Source: Candidatus Effluviviaceae Genus I sp. (lineage in GTDB: Bacteria > Joyebacterota > Joyebacteria > Joyebacterales > Joyebacteraceae). Taken from it: a stretch of DNA of 21,901 bases. Positions within the stretch are counted from its first letter, which is position 1, and each line of letters begins with the position of its first letter. The notes beneath the pieces were generated by a model that did not search any database, had not been told where the DNA came from, and worked only from the letters and a program-made list of their open reading frames with translations. Location: assembly GCA_016867725.1 (NCBI GenBank), contig VGIX01000031.1, positions 1-21,901 on the forward strand, given 5' to 3'. Positions 1 to 7,788 of the stretch are shown in pieces. The translations under genes were made by a program, and so were the position numbers.

Positions 1-550
1 TCACGCTTGCGATCTCAGTCGGGTAGTATCCGCTCGACGAGTACGCGTCCTCGTCGAGCGCGAACTCCTCATCGAGGTACTCCCATCCTTCAGCCGTGTA
101 CCGGACGACCGTGGCAGGCACCGGGTAGAGAAGCGTCCCGTAGTAATGGAGCGGCTCTCCGGGAGTGACCGACAGCTCGATCTCACACCCCTTCGGGACC
201 GCGATGAGCTGCCGGACGGCGGGCAGGAGCGGATGCCCCACCTCGTTGCTGTGCGAGTAGCCAGGGAACTCGAGCCGGTGGTACTCGGCAACGCCCTCCA
301 GGACGGCGGCGCTGACGGCGCCGGGGGTCGTCAATGTGAGAACGAGCTCGCCTGATGTTGAGGAGAGGATCTCGATCGTCGGCGAGGCTGGGAGCGGCGT
401 CATGCCATCGAACGACACCCAGCCCTGCGTGATGGCGGAGTCCTGCGCGACTGAAGCGGATGGAGCGGCAACTGAGACGAGAACCGACAAGGCGAGTACA
501 GCGATGCGGGAAAACCGCGGGAAGTCGAGAGAGCGAGGAGGTGTGCGCAT
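1..550 (-). CDS. Secreted C25 (gingipain-type) peptidase, N-terminal part, gene runs off the window
   Basis: This open frame starts at ATG 550-548 and reads leftwards without a stop for 183 codons to the window edge, so only the N-terminus is visible. An ideal ribosome site, AAAGGAGGT (557-565), lies 6 bases before the ATG. Residues 1 to about 38 look like a signal peptide with a basic n-region and the hydrophobic stretch IAVLALSVLVSVAA. Further on there is the pattern Y-H-R-L-E-F-P-G-Y, then GHPLLPAVRQLIAVPKGCEI, which matches the propeptide that precedes the catalytic domain in gingipain-like C25 proteins (G-x-P-x-LP, then an IAVP strand). The catalytic domain would lie outside the window. 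The family call rests on the propeptide pattern only; another secreted protein with the same N-terminal module is possible. Confidence 0.72.
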   Translation of the reverse strand, partial: MRTPPRSLDFPRFSRIAVLALSVLVSVAAPSASVAQDSAITQGWVSFDGMTPLPASPTIEILSSTSGELVLTLTTPGAVSAAVLEGVAEYHRLEFPGYSHSNEVGHPLLPAVRQLIAVPKGCEIELSVTPGEPLHYYGTLLYPVPATVVRYTAEGWEYLDEEFALDEDAYSSSGYYPTEIASV

Positions 551-556
551 GGCGGG

Positions 557-565
557 ACCTCCTTT
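557..565 (-). promoter_or_regulatory. Ribosome binding site of the C25-type gene
   Basis: The minus strand reads AAAGGAGGT followed by CCCGCC and the ATG at 550. It is a near-perfect anti-16S match with a 6-base spacer, and it fixes the start of a gene that is cut by the window edge. Confidence 0.8.
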
Positions 566-622
566 GCAAGGCGGAGCAGCTCTCATCTCACCTCGAACAT
601 CCAAGCGTGAATCGCACGTTTT

Positions 623-649
623 ATTGTACCCCCCCCTCATCGCTGTCAA
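623..649 (-). promoter_or_regulatory. Sigma-70-like promoter of the C25-type gene
   Basis: On the minus strand a consensus -35 TTGACA (644-649) is followed by TACAAT (623-628). The spacer is 15 bases, or 16 if ACAATA is taken as the -10 box, which is shorter than the 17 bases of the other promoters here. It contains an unusual run of G residues. The predicted transcript would start near 616 and have a leader of about 65 bases. The hexamers are seen; activity is inferred. Confidence 0.5.
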
Positions 650-823
650 GCCCGGGATGATGGAGCGACCGACGACGGCCCGCACGGTAGCACGTAGGGG
701 TTCATCTGCACGGACTCCGCGGGCGCCAGCCCGCCGCCGCAACCCGCGCATATCAGCGTGACTCGTCGTCGAGGCGCCCTCCCTCGTCCGCCACCTCCTC
801 TCAGCCGCTCCACCACGTGCAAA
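650..823. other. Intergenic stretch with no recognised gene
   Basis: Between the promoter of the C25-type gene and the hairpin near 824, neither strand shows a frame with a credible start, ribosome site or recognisable protein. The sequence is G+C-rich and I see no repeat or RNA gene in it. Confidence 0.5.
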
Positions 824-850
824 GGCCGCCTCCCCGAAGGGGAGACGCCC
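824..850 (-). terminator. Hairpin after the tail-bearing gene remnant
   Basis: A perfect stem CTCCCC/GGGGAG (830-835 with 839-844) has a GAA loop and some further outer pairs. It lies 23 bases or so past the stop at 873-875 in the minus direction. On that strand it is followed by CCTTTGC, so the T-tract is weak. A terminator role is likely but not certain. Confidence 0.4.
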
Positions 851-872
851 CTTGACACGAGGTCCCTCCATA

Positions 873-1073
873 TCACCGGTACAGCGCCTTGATCGTGGTC
901 CAGGACACCGGCTCCACCGGCGTCACCCGGCCCGTGATGACGATGTTGTCGAGGCTGCACGACTCGGCCCACACGCCGTGACATCTCCAGTGGCCGGTCG
1001 TATGGAGAAGGAGCCGCTGGCTGTTCCCGGTTGCGGCGTGCGACGGAACGCCTCTGCATGCGCAGGATGTCAA
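873..1073 (-). pseudogene. 3' remnant of a secreted-protein gene carrying the WxxIKALYR C-terminal tail
   Basis: The minus-strand frame ends at TGA 873-875. Its last residues, about 35 in all, look genuine: they include ESCSLDNIVITGR and then TPVEPVSWTTIKALYR. The phrase SLDNIVITG resembles the closing strand of jelly-roll-type extracellular domains. The same 16-residue tail ends three other proteins of this window. Upstream the frame has only a TTG (1071-1073) as a possible start, no signal peptide and no good ribosome site. It abuts the promoter and start of the cytochrome operon, so there is no room for the rest of the gene. I infer a 5'-truncated leftover of a longer gene. A very short expressed peptide cannot be excluded. 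Confidence 0.5.
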
Positions 1074-1082
1074 GTGACCTCA

Positions 1083-1111
1083 TTGACGAAAGCCCCGCGG
1101 ACTGCTAGGTT
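1083..1111 (+). promoter_or_regulatory. Sigma-70-like promoter of the cytochrome/molybdenum hydroxylase operon
   Basis: TTGACG (1083-1088) and TAGGTT (1106-1111) are separated by exactly 17 bases. A start near 1118 would give a leader of about 37 bases to the ATG at 1155. It is the only promoter-like site I noticed before the five closely packed genes that follow. The -35 hexamer is identical to those at 10276 and 20495. Confidence 0.5.
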
Positions 1112-1154
1112 GTCGCGGCGTTCCGCTCACAGGACGGCGAGAGGGAGGTGACCC

Positions 1155-1646
1155 ATGAAGGGGATCACGGCCATGGCGGCGGTCGCGCTCATGATCGTCG
1201 CCCCCGCGTGCTCGCAGCAGGCTGAGGCGCCGGCGGACCGAGGGGCCGCCGGGCAAGGCGCTGCGCCCGCAGGCGGCGCGACGGCGCTCGAGACCGCCGT
1301 CGCCGGCATCTTCAAGGCCTCGTGCACGAGCTGCCACGGCGGCCCGCGCACGCCCGGCAAGCTCACGCTCGACGCGGCGGCGTTCGTCGAGGCCACGGTG
1401 GGCGTCACGAGCGCGCAGATGGACACCCTGCCGCTCGTCCAGCCGGGGAAGCCCGACAGGAGTTACCTCCTGATGAAGGTCAACGGGGACACGCGCATCA
1501 AGGGCAGGAGGATGCCGATGGGCGCCGACCCGCTGACCGACGAGCAGATCCGACTCATCGCGGACTGGATCTCGGCGCTTGCGGCGGCGCCCGCCGACAC
1601 CGCGGCGCCCGCGGCCGCCGCGTCCGACGCGGGGACGGGAACCTAG
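1155..1646 (+). CDS. Cytochrome c-like lipoprotein, one haem site
   Basis: This 163-residue protein begins with a short lipoprotein signal (MKGITAMAAVALMIVAPAC), placing the lipidated Cys at residue 19. An Ala/Gly/Pro-rich linker runs to about residue 45. The haem-binding motif C-T-S-C-H is at 57-61, followed by a planctomycete-type small cytochrome c pattern: LxLD near 70-73, PGKPDRSYLL near 97-106, RRMPMG near 118-123 with a candidate distal Met ligand, and a closing helix with IRLIADWI. The C-terminus is an Ala-rich tail. It is expected to be membrane-anchored outside the cytoplasmic membrane and to carry single electrons. GGGAGGTG (1143-1150) supports the ATG. It heads the operon, only 10 bases before the next gene. 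Its electron partner is unknown; the molybdenum hydroxylase two genes later has no visible export signal. Confidence 0.85.
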   Translation: MKGITAMAAVALMIVAPACSQQAEAPADRGAAGQGAAPAGGATALETAVAGIFKASCTSCHGGPRTPGKLTLDAAAFVEATVGVTSAQMDTLPLVQPGKPDRSYLLMKVNGDTRIKGRRMPMGADPLTDEQIRLIADWISALAAAPADTAAPAAAASDAGTGT

Positions 1647-1656
1647 AGGTCCGGAG

Positions 1657-2556
1657 ATGCCGGCGATCGAGGTGCGCCCTCTGCGCCCGGGCCAGGAGGG
1701 AGTCTGGCTCGGCCTGAACATCTCGCGGACCGCGGTGGCCGCGAGCCTGCCGGACATCACGCGCCGCCTGAGGTGTCACGGCGCTGACGAGCGGGCATTC
1801 CTGTTGGCGTTCGACGGAGAGCGCTGCGTCGGCCGGCTCGAAGGCGTCTTCCTCACCCCGAGGCTATACCTCCTGCGCGAGGTGCACGCCGCAGACGATC
1901 CGGGAGCCTGCGACATCCAGAACGCGCTGTGCGGGTATCTCAGGCCGTCCTTCGCGAAGGACGGCATCACCGTGCTCACCTGGGACACCGAGACGAGCAG
2001 AGCGCTCAACGACGCCCTCGCCCGCTCGGGATTCGAGGTGGCGAAGAGGAAGGTGTTCGTGGAACGCCGCCTCGAGGGCTATCGGTCACCGCACAGCGAT
2101 CCGTTCGCGTACCGCCCTCTATCGCTCGTCGGCCGCCGCAGGTTCGTCCGCGTCATGGCCGAGGCGTCGGAAGGCGACCCGTTCGAGGACGACGCCGACC
2201 GGGACGTCGAGCGCGAGTTCCAGGACCTGGTAGACCACGCGGGCCGCTCGTTCGACCCGTCGTGGTGGCAGATCGCGACCCTCGAAGACGAGGCGGTCGG
2301 CGTCGTTCTGCCGCAGACCTACCCGGAGCGGCCGGACGAGGGGACGCTGTTCTACGTCGGCGTGAGACCGGCGTTCAGGGGGCGCGGCTACGGCAGGGTC
2401 CTTCACGCCGCAGGGCTCGCGTTCCTCTCGCGCCACGGCGTGACGAAGTACATGGGCTCGACCGACGAGAGGAACGCGCCCATGATCGCCGTGTTCAGAA
2501 CCAACGGCTGCGCGCGGACGGGCACGCAGCTCTTCCTCCGGGCGAGGAGTGACTAG
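1657..2556 (+). CDS. GNAT family N-acetyltransferase
   Basis: The protein has 299 residues. I chose the ATG at 1657 because it follows GAGG (1646-1649) and because the in-frame extension upstream is Arg/Pro-rich non-protein-like sequence inside the cytochrome gene. The C-terminal half, about 165-299, is a GNAT domain. It has the strand EGTLFYVGVRPAFRGRGYGR with the acetyl-CoA pyrophosphate-binding motif R-G-R-G-Y-G at 241-246, and then the usual helix and an N-x-P-M-I-A-V-F-x-x-x-G segment. The N-terminal half has a GNAT-like outline (a strand with GERCVGRLEGVF near residue 53) and may be a second, degenerate domain. The acyl acceptor cannot be read from the sequence. It shares the operon with the cytochrome upstream and the hydroxylase 8 bases downstream. 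Confidence 0.82.
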   Translation: MPAIEVRPLRPGQEGVWLGLNISRTAVAASLPDITRRLRCHGADERAFLLAFDGERCVGRLEGVFLTPRLYLLREVHAADDPGACDIQNALCGYLRPSFAKDGITVLTWDTETSRALNDALARSGFEVAKRKVFVERRLEGYRSPHSDPFAYRPLSLVGRRRFVRVMAEASEGDPFEDDADRDVEREFQDLVDHAGRSFDPSWWQIATLEDEAVGVVLPQTYPERPDEGTLFYVGVRPAFRGRGYGRVLHAAGLAFLSRHGVTKYMGSTDERNAPMIAVFRTNGCARTGTQLFLRARSD

Positions 2557-2564
2557 GAGGAGCC

Positions 2565-4877
2565 GTGGCGGACCGGTTCATCGCGGACGACGCGGCGGAC
2601 GGCGGTCCCTCGGTGGGCAGGCGAGTCCGCCGCGTGGACGCCGAGGACAAGGTCACGGGAGCGGCCGCGTACGTGGACGACCTCCGCGCCGCGGGCATGC
2701 TCCACGCCGCGGTGGTCCTCCCCCGCGTCGCGCACGCGAGGCTGCTCGCCCTCGACGCGAGCGGGGCGCTCGCGGTCCCCGGCGTCGCCGCCGTCGTGAC
2801 GGCGGAGGACATCCCGGGGGCGAACCAGGTCGGCGTCATCGACGCCGACCAGCCGCTCCTCGTGAAGGACACGATCCGGTACACGGGGGACGCCGTCGCG
2901 CTCGTCGTCGCCGACTCGCCGGAGGCGGCACGCGAGGGCGCGGCGGCGGTCGCGCTCTCGTGCGAGGAGCTGCCGGCCGTCTTCGACGCCGAGGAGGCCA
3001 TGGCGCGCGGGGCGCCGCGGGTGCACGACGGGGGCAACGTCTTCCTTCAGTACCGCGTGCGCAAGGGCAACGCGGAGCGCGGGTTCGCCGGGGCCGACGT
3101 CGTCGTCGAGAGGACGTTCCGCACGTTCCACCAGGAGCACTCCTACCTCGAGACGATGGGCGCGATCGCCGTGCCGGACGGCCGCGCGGCCATGACGGTC
3201 TACGGCTCAATGCAGTGCCCGTTCTACGTGCAGAAGGCCGTCGCGACCGCGCTCGGTCTTCCGCTCGCCGCCGTCCGCGTCGTGCAGACGGTGACCGGCG
3301 GCGGGTTCGGCGGCAAGGAGGACTCGCCGAGCGAGATCTGCGCGTGCGCGGCCGTCGCCGCCTGGAAGGTCGGCCGACCCGTGAAGCTTGTCTACTCGCG
3401 GGAGGAGGACTTCTACCGTTCGAGCAAGCGCCATCCGATGACCGTGACGTTCCGACTGGGCGCGACGCGGGACGGCGCCTTCACGGCCGCGAGGATCCGC
3501 ATCGTCGCCGACGCCGGCGCGTACTCCACGCTCACGCCGGTCGTCCTCTTCCGCTCGGCCGCGCACGCGACGGGGCCCTACGAGATCCCGAACGTCGAGA
3601 CCGACGCGTACGGCGTCTACACGAACGGCCAGACCACCGGCGCCTTCCGCGGGTTCGGCCAGCCCCAGACGATCTTCGCGAACGAGTCGGTCGTGGACGA
3701 GGTCGCCGCGGCGCTCGGCATGGACCCCATCGAGATCCGCCTGCTGAACGGCCTGGACGTCGGGAGACGCACGGCGACGAACCAGCTCCTCACGGAGAGC
3801 GTCGGGCTCCGCGACACGCTCAGACGCGCGCGCGACGTCTCGGGCTGGGACGCCAAGCGCGCGGCCGGCGCGGTCGGCACCGAGGGCGGGCGCGTCCGCC
3901 GCGGCATCGGCGTCGCCTCCATCTACTACGGCGTGAGCCTCGGCGCGAAGGGTCTCGCGCTCGACGGGTCGGGAGCGCTCGTGAACGTGTACCGCGACGG
4001 CTCCGTGAGGGTCGCGGTCGGCGGCACCGAGATGGGCCAGGGGCTCCTCACGGTGCTCTCGCAGATCGCGGCCGACGCGCTCGGCATCGCGGTGTCGTCG
4101 GTGCGCGTGGACCTCGCGGACACGAGCGCGGTCCCCGACAGCGGCCCGAGCGTCGCGTCGAGGACCACGCTCATGACGGGCAACGCCGTCCTCGACGCGG
4201 TCGCGAAGATCAGGGCGGCCATGGGCGCGGCGGCAGCGGAGATCCTCGGCGTTCCGTCCTCGGCCGTCGCGTTCGCGGGCGGGCGCGTCGCGGGAGGCGA
4301 CCGTTCGATCGCGTTCGGCGAGCTCGCCGACGCCTGCTGGGCGAAGAACGTAGCCACGGCGGCATCGGGGTGGTACGCGGCGCCGGTCTCGACCTTCGAC
4401 GAGAACGGGCAGGGCGACGCGTACGCGGTGTACTCGTACGCGACGCACGTGGCGGAGGTCGAGGTGGACACGGAGACGGGCGCGGTGCGCCTCGTGAGGA
4501 TGACGGCGGCGCACGACGTCGGGAAGGTGCTCAACCCGACGACGCTCGAGGGCCAGGTCGAGGGCGGCGTGCTGCAGGCGGCCGGCATGGCGCTGTTCGA
4601 GAGGATGCGGACCGACCGCGGGCGCATCGTCACGCCCGACTTCTCGACCTACATCATCCCCACGGCGGCCGACGCGCCCGAGATCGCGTCGGCGTTCGTG
4701 GAGCACCCCTACTCGCGCGGCCCGTTCGGCGCGAAGGGCATCGGCGAGACGCCGGCGATGCCCGGCGCCGCGGCCATCGCGAACGCCGTCGCGAACGCCG
4801 TCGGCATCCGGTTCAGCGAGCTCCCCATCACGGCGGAGCTCGTCACGCGCGCGCTCACGGAAAGGAAGAACGGATGA
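2565..4877 (+). CDS. Xanthine dehydrogenase family protein, molybdopterin-binding subunit
   Basis: This 770-residue protein starts at GTG 2565 after AGGAGGAG (2555-2562), which overlaps the stop of the acetyltransferase gene. It shows the hallmarks of the large subunit of molybdenum hydroxylases. The N-terminal a/b hammerhead (GAAAYVDDL, VRYTGD-like segment, AREGAAAV) covers about 20-130. The molybdopterin-binding region has TGGGFGGKE near 244-252, AFRGFGQPQ near 360-368, NQLLTESVGLRDTL and HDVGKVLNP. The catalytic glutamate sits in G-A-K-G-I-G-E, with E at 728. Such proteins hydroxylate heterocycles or aldehydes with water as oxygen source and normally work with a 2Fe-2S and a FAD subunit. 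Neither is encoded next to it here, and no Tat signal is visible. Substrate cannot be assigned. Its stop overlaps the next start by 4 bases. Confidence 0.92.
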   Translation: MADRFIADDAADGGPSVGRRVRRVDAEDKVTGAAAYVDDLRAAGMLHAAVVLPRVAHARLLALDASGALAVPGVAAVVTAEDIPGANQVGVIDADQPLLVKDTIRYTGDAVALVVADSPEAAREGAAAVALSCEELPAVFDAEEAMARGAPRVHDGGNVFLQYRVRKGNAERGFAGADVVVERTFRTFHQEHSYLETMGAIAVPDGRAAMTVYGSMQCPFYVQKAVATALGLPLAAVRVVQTVTGGGFGGKEDSPSEICACAAVAAWKVGRPVKLVYSREEDFYRSSKRHPMTVTFRLGATRDGAFTAARIRIVADAGAYSTLTPVVLFRSAAHATGPYEIPNVETDAYGVYTNGQTTGAFRGFGQPQTIFANESVVDEVAAALGMDPIEIRLLNGLDVGRRTATNQLLTESVGLRDTLRRARDVSGWDAKRAAGAVGTEGGRVRRGIGVASIYYGVSLGAKGLALDGSGALVNVYRDGSVRVAVGGTEMGQGLLTVLSQIAADALGIAVSSVRVDLADTSAVPDSGPSVASRTTLMTGNAVLDAVAKIRAAMGAAAAEILGVPSSAVAFAGGRVAGGDRSIAFGELADACWAKNVATAASGWYAAPVSTFDENGQGDAYAVYSYATHVAEVEVDTETGAVRLVRMTAAHDVGKVLNPTTLEGQVEGGVLQAAGMALFERMRTDRGRIVTPDFSTYIIPTAADAPEIASAFVEHPYSRGPFGAKGIGETPAMPGAAAIANAVANAVGIRFSELPITAELVTRALTERKNG

Positions 4878-6793
4878 GAAGCTCCGGAACCCCCATCGCG
4901 CGGTGTCTCGTGGCGGCCGCGCTCCTCGTCGCGCTTGCGCTTCCGCCCGCGCGCGCGGCCGGGCCGTGCGACAGAACGCTCGACGACGCCCTCCGCGCGA
5001 TCCTCATGGCGCGGGACGACCTTCGGTTCCGCAGCGACTCCGCGGACGCGCGGGACGCGTTCCGGCTCACGGCCGTGGACTCGCTGTTCGCAAGGCCGCT
5101 CGACACGGAGAGCTACGTGAGGAGCCTGGCGACCGAGGCGGCCGCGCTTGGCTCGCTGGAGTCGCGGTTGACCGCGGCCGCGCGGGAGCTCGACATCGCG
5201 CTCGAGCCCGTCGCGGCGGGTGCGGAGGCGGACCTCGGCGAGGCGGCCGCGCCGTGGACGCAGGCGCTCGACATCCTCCTGCCCGCGCTTCGCAGCGCGG
5301 CGGCCGACGTGGACAGCGCGTTCGCCGGCCTCTCCGCCGGTGAACGGCGTTTCCTCGAGGAGAACGCGAGGGTCCTGCTCGAGGAGCAGGAGTTCGCGCC
5401 CGACAAGCCCATCGAGGTCAAGGACAGGGAGGCCAGAGAACAGGAGGAGAAGGGAGCGATCCTGCTCGACATCGCGGCGCGCGTCAGCTACAGGCATCTC
5501 GCCCGCGCGGGACGCACGGTGGCGGGCGCGGTGGACGCCGCCACTCCCGTCGTCGAGGGGCTCGCCGAGTCGCTCGACCGGCCGCCCGCGCCGAGCGGAA
5601 GGAGGCTGCCGGCCGACATCGTAACGGGCGATGTCTGGGACGTCGTGGAGACGGAGTTCGGCACCGTCGTTGTCGGCGGTCCCGGGCCGACGACCTACCA
5701 CAGGGCGTGCGCGCTCGTCATCGACCTCGGCGGCGACGACACGTACGCCGCGCCCGCCGGCGGCGCGCGGCCGGGGCTCCCGGTGGCGGTGGTCATCGAC
5801 GCCGGGGGCGACGACGACTATGCGTGCGGGGCGCGCGAGGGCGCGTTCGGCGCCGGCTTCATGGGCGTCGGCGTGCTCGCCGACCTCGGCGGCGACGACC
5901 GCTACAGGGCCGGCAGCTTCTCCATCGGCTCCGGTCTCTTCGGCGTCGGCGTGCTGCTCGATCGCGCAGGCAACGACTCGTACGCCGGCGACACCTGCGT
6001 CCAGGGCTCGGGCGCGTTCGGGATCGGCCTTCTCATCGACGAGGCCGGGAACGACTCCTACCACGGCGCGCTCTTCTGCCAGGCGTTCGGGTTCGTGAAG
6101 GGCTTCGGGCTCCTCTACGACGGCGCGGGCAACGACGTGTACTTCGCGGGCGGCAAGTACACCGACGAGATCCGCTACTTCGACCACTTCCTGAGCCTCT
6201 CGCAGGGGTTCGGGTTCGGGTGGCGACCGGACGCCTCGGGCGGGATCGGGGTCCTGGCGGACGAGGGCGGGAACGACGTGTACGTGTCGGACATCTTCGG
6301 GCAGGGGTCGAGCTACTGGTTCGCCGTCGGCGGGCTCGTGGACTTCGCGGGGAACGACCAGTACGTGTCGTACCAGTACGCGCAGGGCGCCGCCACGCAT
6401 CTCACCGTGGCCGCGCTCGTGGACCTGGCGGGCAACGACAACTACGTCTCCAAGGGCGTCTCGCAGGGCTGCGGCCACGATCTTGCGATCGGCATCCTCC
6501 ACGACCTCGCCGGCAACGACAACTACGTGTGTCACGACCTGTCGCAGGGCGCGGGCAACGCCAACGGCATCGGGGTGCTCATGGACGACGCCGGCAACGA
6601 CTCGTACACCGTTCGGGACCCTGTGAACACGCAGGGCTACGGGAACTTGCGGCGCGACTACGGGAGCGTCGGGATCTTCATCGACGGCGGAGGTCGCGAC
6701 GCTTACTCCGGCAGAGGAAGCGATGGCGCGTGGTGGAGGGCGAGCGAGTACGGCATCGGCGTGGACACCGAGTGCGTGGAGGACCGGCCATGA
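4874..6793 (+). CDS. Exported protein with twelve GNDxY repeats (predicted beta-solenoid)
   Basis: The ATG at 4874 overlaps the previous stop (ATGA), so translation is probably coupled. The 639-residue product has a signal peptide (cleavage near residue 30, after PPARA), then a mostly helical region to about 230. From about 286 to the end there are twelve copies of a motif of the form L-x-D-x-[AG]-G-N-D-x-Y. The first three read GGDD-x-Y, most of the rest GND-x-Y, and the last is degenerate (GRDAY). Motif spacing is close to 27 residues, except for one 47-residue and one 33-residue interval. Between motifs there is a Q-G-x-G-x-x-x-G-I-G-x-L-x-D pattern. This looks like a one-turn-per-repeat solenoid with stacked Asn/Asp/Tyr positions. 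I recognise no named family and assign no function. It is probably periplasmic or surface-located. Confidence 0.8.
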   Translation: MRSSGTPIARCLVAAALLVALALPPARAAGPCDRTLDDALRAILMARDDLRFRSDSADARDAFRLTAVDSLFARPLDTESYVRSLATEAAALGSLESRLTAAARELDIALEPVAAGAEADLGEAAAPWTQALDILLPALRSAAADVDSAFAGLSAGERRFLEENARVLLEEQEFAPDKPIEVKDREAREQEEKGAILLDIAARVSYRHLARAGRTVAGAVDAATPVVEGLAESLDRPPAPSGRRLPADIVTGDVWDVVETEFGTVVVGGPGPTTYHRACALVIDLGGDDTYAAPAGGARPGLPVAVVIDAGGDDDYACGAREGAFGAGFMGVGVLADLGGDDRYRAGSFSIGSGLFGVGVLLDRAGNDSYAGDTCVQGSGAFGIGLLIDEAGNDSYHGALFCQAFGFVKGFGLLYDGAGNDVYFAGGKYTDEIRYFDHFLSLSQGFGFGWRPDASGGIGVLADEGGNDVYVSDIFGQGSSYWFAVGGLVDFAGNDQYVSYQYAQGAATHLTVAALVDLAGNDNYVSKGVSQGCGHDLAIGILHDLAGNDNYVCHDLSQGAGNANGIGVLMDDAGNDSYTVRDPVNTQGYGNLRRDYGSVGIFIDGGGRDAYSGRGSDGAWWRASEYGIGVDTECVEDRP

Positions 6794-7788
6794 AGACAGC
6801 ACGCGCCTTCAGGGCGCTCGTCGTCGCGGCGCTCATCGCGCCGCCGGCCGCCGCGCCTGCGCAGGCCGAGACGCAGCCCGCGCCGGCCGACACGAGCGGC
6901 CTTGCGGACCTCACGCCCGCGGAGCTCCTGGTGCGCGCATCGTCCAGCGCGCTTCAGTACGCCGCGCTCAGTGCGCCGGCGTCGCGGCTGCTCGTCGCGA
7001 GGCACGAGGAGTCCATCCCCTGCCTCGTCTCGAGGCTGGACACCGACGACGTGCGCGAGCGCATCGCCGTCGAGGACGTTCTCTTCCGCATCGGCGAGCC
7101 GGCCGTCGGGCCGCTCGTCGAGGCGCTGTCCCACGAGGCCCGGCGGACCGACACGACTCGCGGGGCGCGGCTCGCCGCCGGCGTGCTCGGGCGCATCGGG
7201 AGTGCGAGCGCGGTCGATGCCCTCGTCGCAGTCCACGAGCACGAAGACTGGAAGGTGCGGGCGGCCGTGGCTGGGGCGCTCGGCGGGATCGGCGATCCGG
7301 GGTCCGACCGCGCGCTCGTCGCGCTCCTCCGGGACGACGTCGACATCGTCAGGAAGAGCGCCGCGGTCTCCCTCGCGCAGGTCGAACGGAAGGCGCCGGG
7401 CACGCTCGACCGCGTCGCGGCCGACGCGCTGCTCGCGGCGCTGGGCGACCCGTTCTACGGCGTGAGATACGGAGCGGCCGGCGCGCTTGCGGCCGCCGGC
7501 GGCCGCGTGGCTGCCGATCTCGTCGCGCTCGCAAGAGCGGGAGCCGGTCAGGAGAGCCGCCTCGCGGTCAGGACGCTCGGAGACATGCGCTGGCGGCGGG
7601 CGCTGCCTGCGCTGCGCGCGCTCTTGCGCTCGCCGGACTGGACGATGAGGGCCGAGGCGGCGGACGCCATCGGCATGATCGGGCCGGACGGAGCGTCGCG
7701 CGGGAGCCTCGGGAGACTGCTGAGAGAAGAGCCGCACCCGCTCGTGAGGGCGCTCGCCGCGGCCGCTATGGGGCGCGCGGGCCGCTGA
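6790..7788 (+). CDS. Exported HEAT-repeat protein
   Basis: The ATG at 6790 overlaps the preceding stop by 4 bases (ATGA). The protein has 332 residues. Its signal peptide is MKTARAFRALVVAALIAPPA followed by AAPAQA, and a short acidic/Pro-rich stretch follows. From about residue 45 to the end it consists of paired helices of the HEAT/PBS-lyase type, with repeated phrases such as EPAVGPLVEAL, ARLAAGVLGRIG, WKVRAAVAGALGGIG, DIVRKSAAVSLAQV, YGVRYGAAGALAAAG and TMRAEAADAIGMIG. Such repeats make curved scaffolds for protein binding, so a partner role for the repeat protein encoded just before it is plausible but unproven. The 3' end overlaps the convergent glycosyltransferase gene by 23 bases. Confidence 0.85.
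   Translation: MKTARAFRALVVAALIAPPAAAPAQAETQPAPADTSGLADLTPAELLVRASSSALQYAALSAPASRLLVARHEESIPCLVSRLDTDDVRERIAVEDVLFRIGEPAVGPLVEALSHEARRTDTTRGARLAAGVLGRIGSASAVDALVAVHEHEDWKVRAAVAGALGGIGDPGSDRALVALLRDDVDIVRKSAAVSLAQVERKAPGTLDRVAADALLAALGDPFYGVRYGAAGALAAAGGRVAADLVALARAGAGQESRLAVRTLGDMRWRRALPALRALLRSPDWTMRAEAADAIGMIGPDGASRGSLGRLLREEPHPLVRALAAAAMGRAGR

Noticed and set aside
2565-2640. Tat export signal on the molybdopterin subunit, suggested by the RRVRRVD segment
   Set aside because: No hydrophobic stretch follows the Arg residues, and the segment belongs to the family's usual N-terminal strand.
5720-6700. RTX calcium-binding array in the GND-repeat protein
   Set aside because: RTX units are nonapeptides of the form GGxGxDxxx. 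Here a single GNDxY turn recurs about every 27 residues, with a different strand pattern.
3207-6802. Two very long antisense open frames (3207-4706 and 4709-6802, minus strand)
   Set aside because: They lie opposite well-recognised genes, are rich in Arg, Val, Asp and Glu as expected from the mirror of G+C-rich codons, and show no domain or signal peptide.
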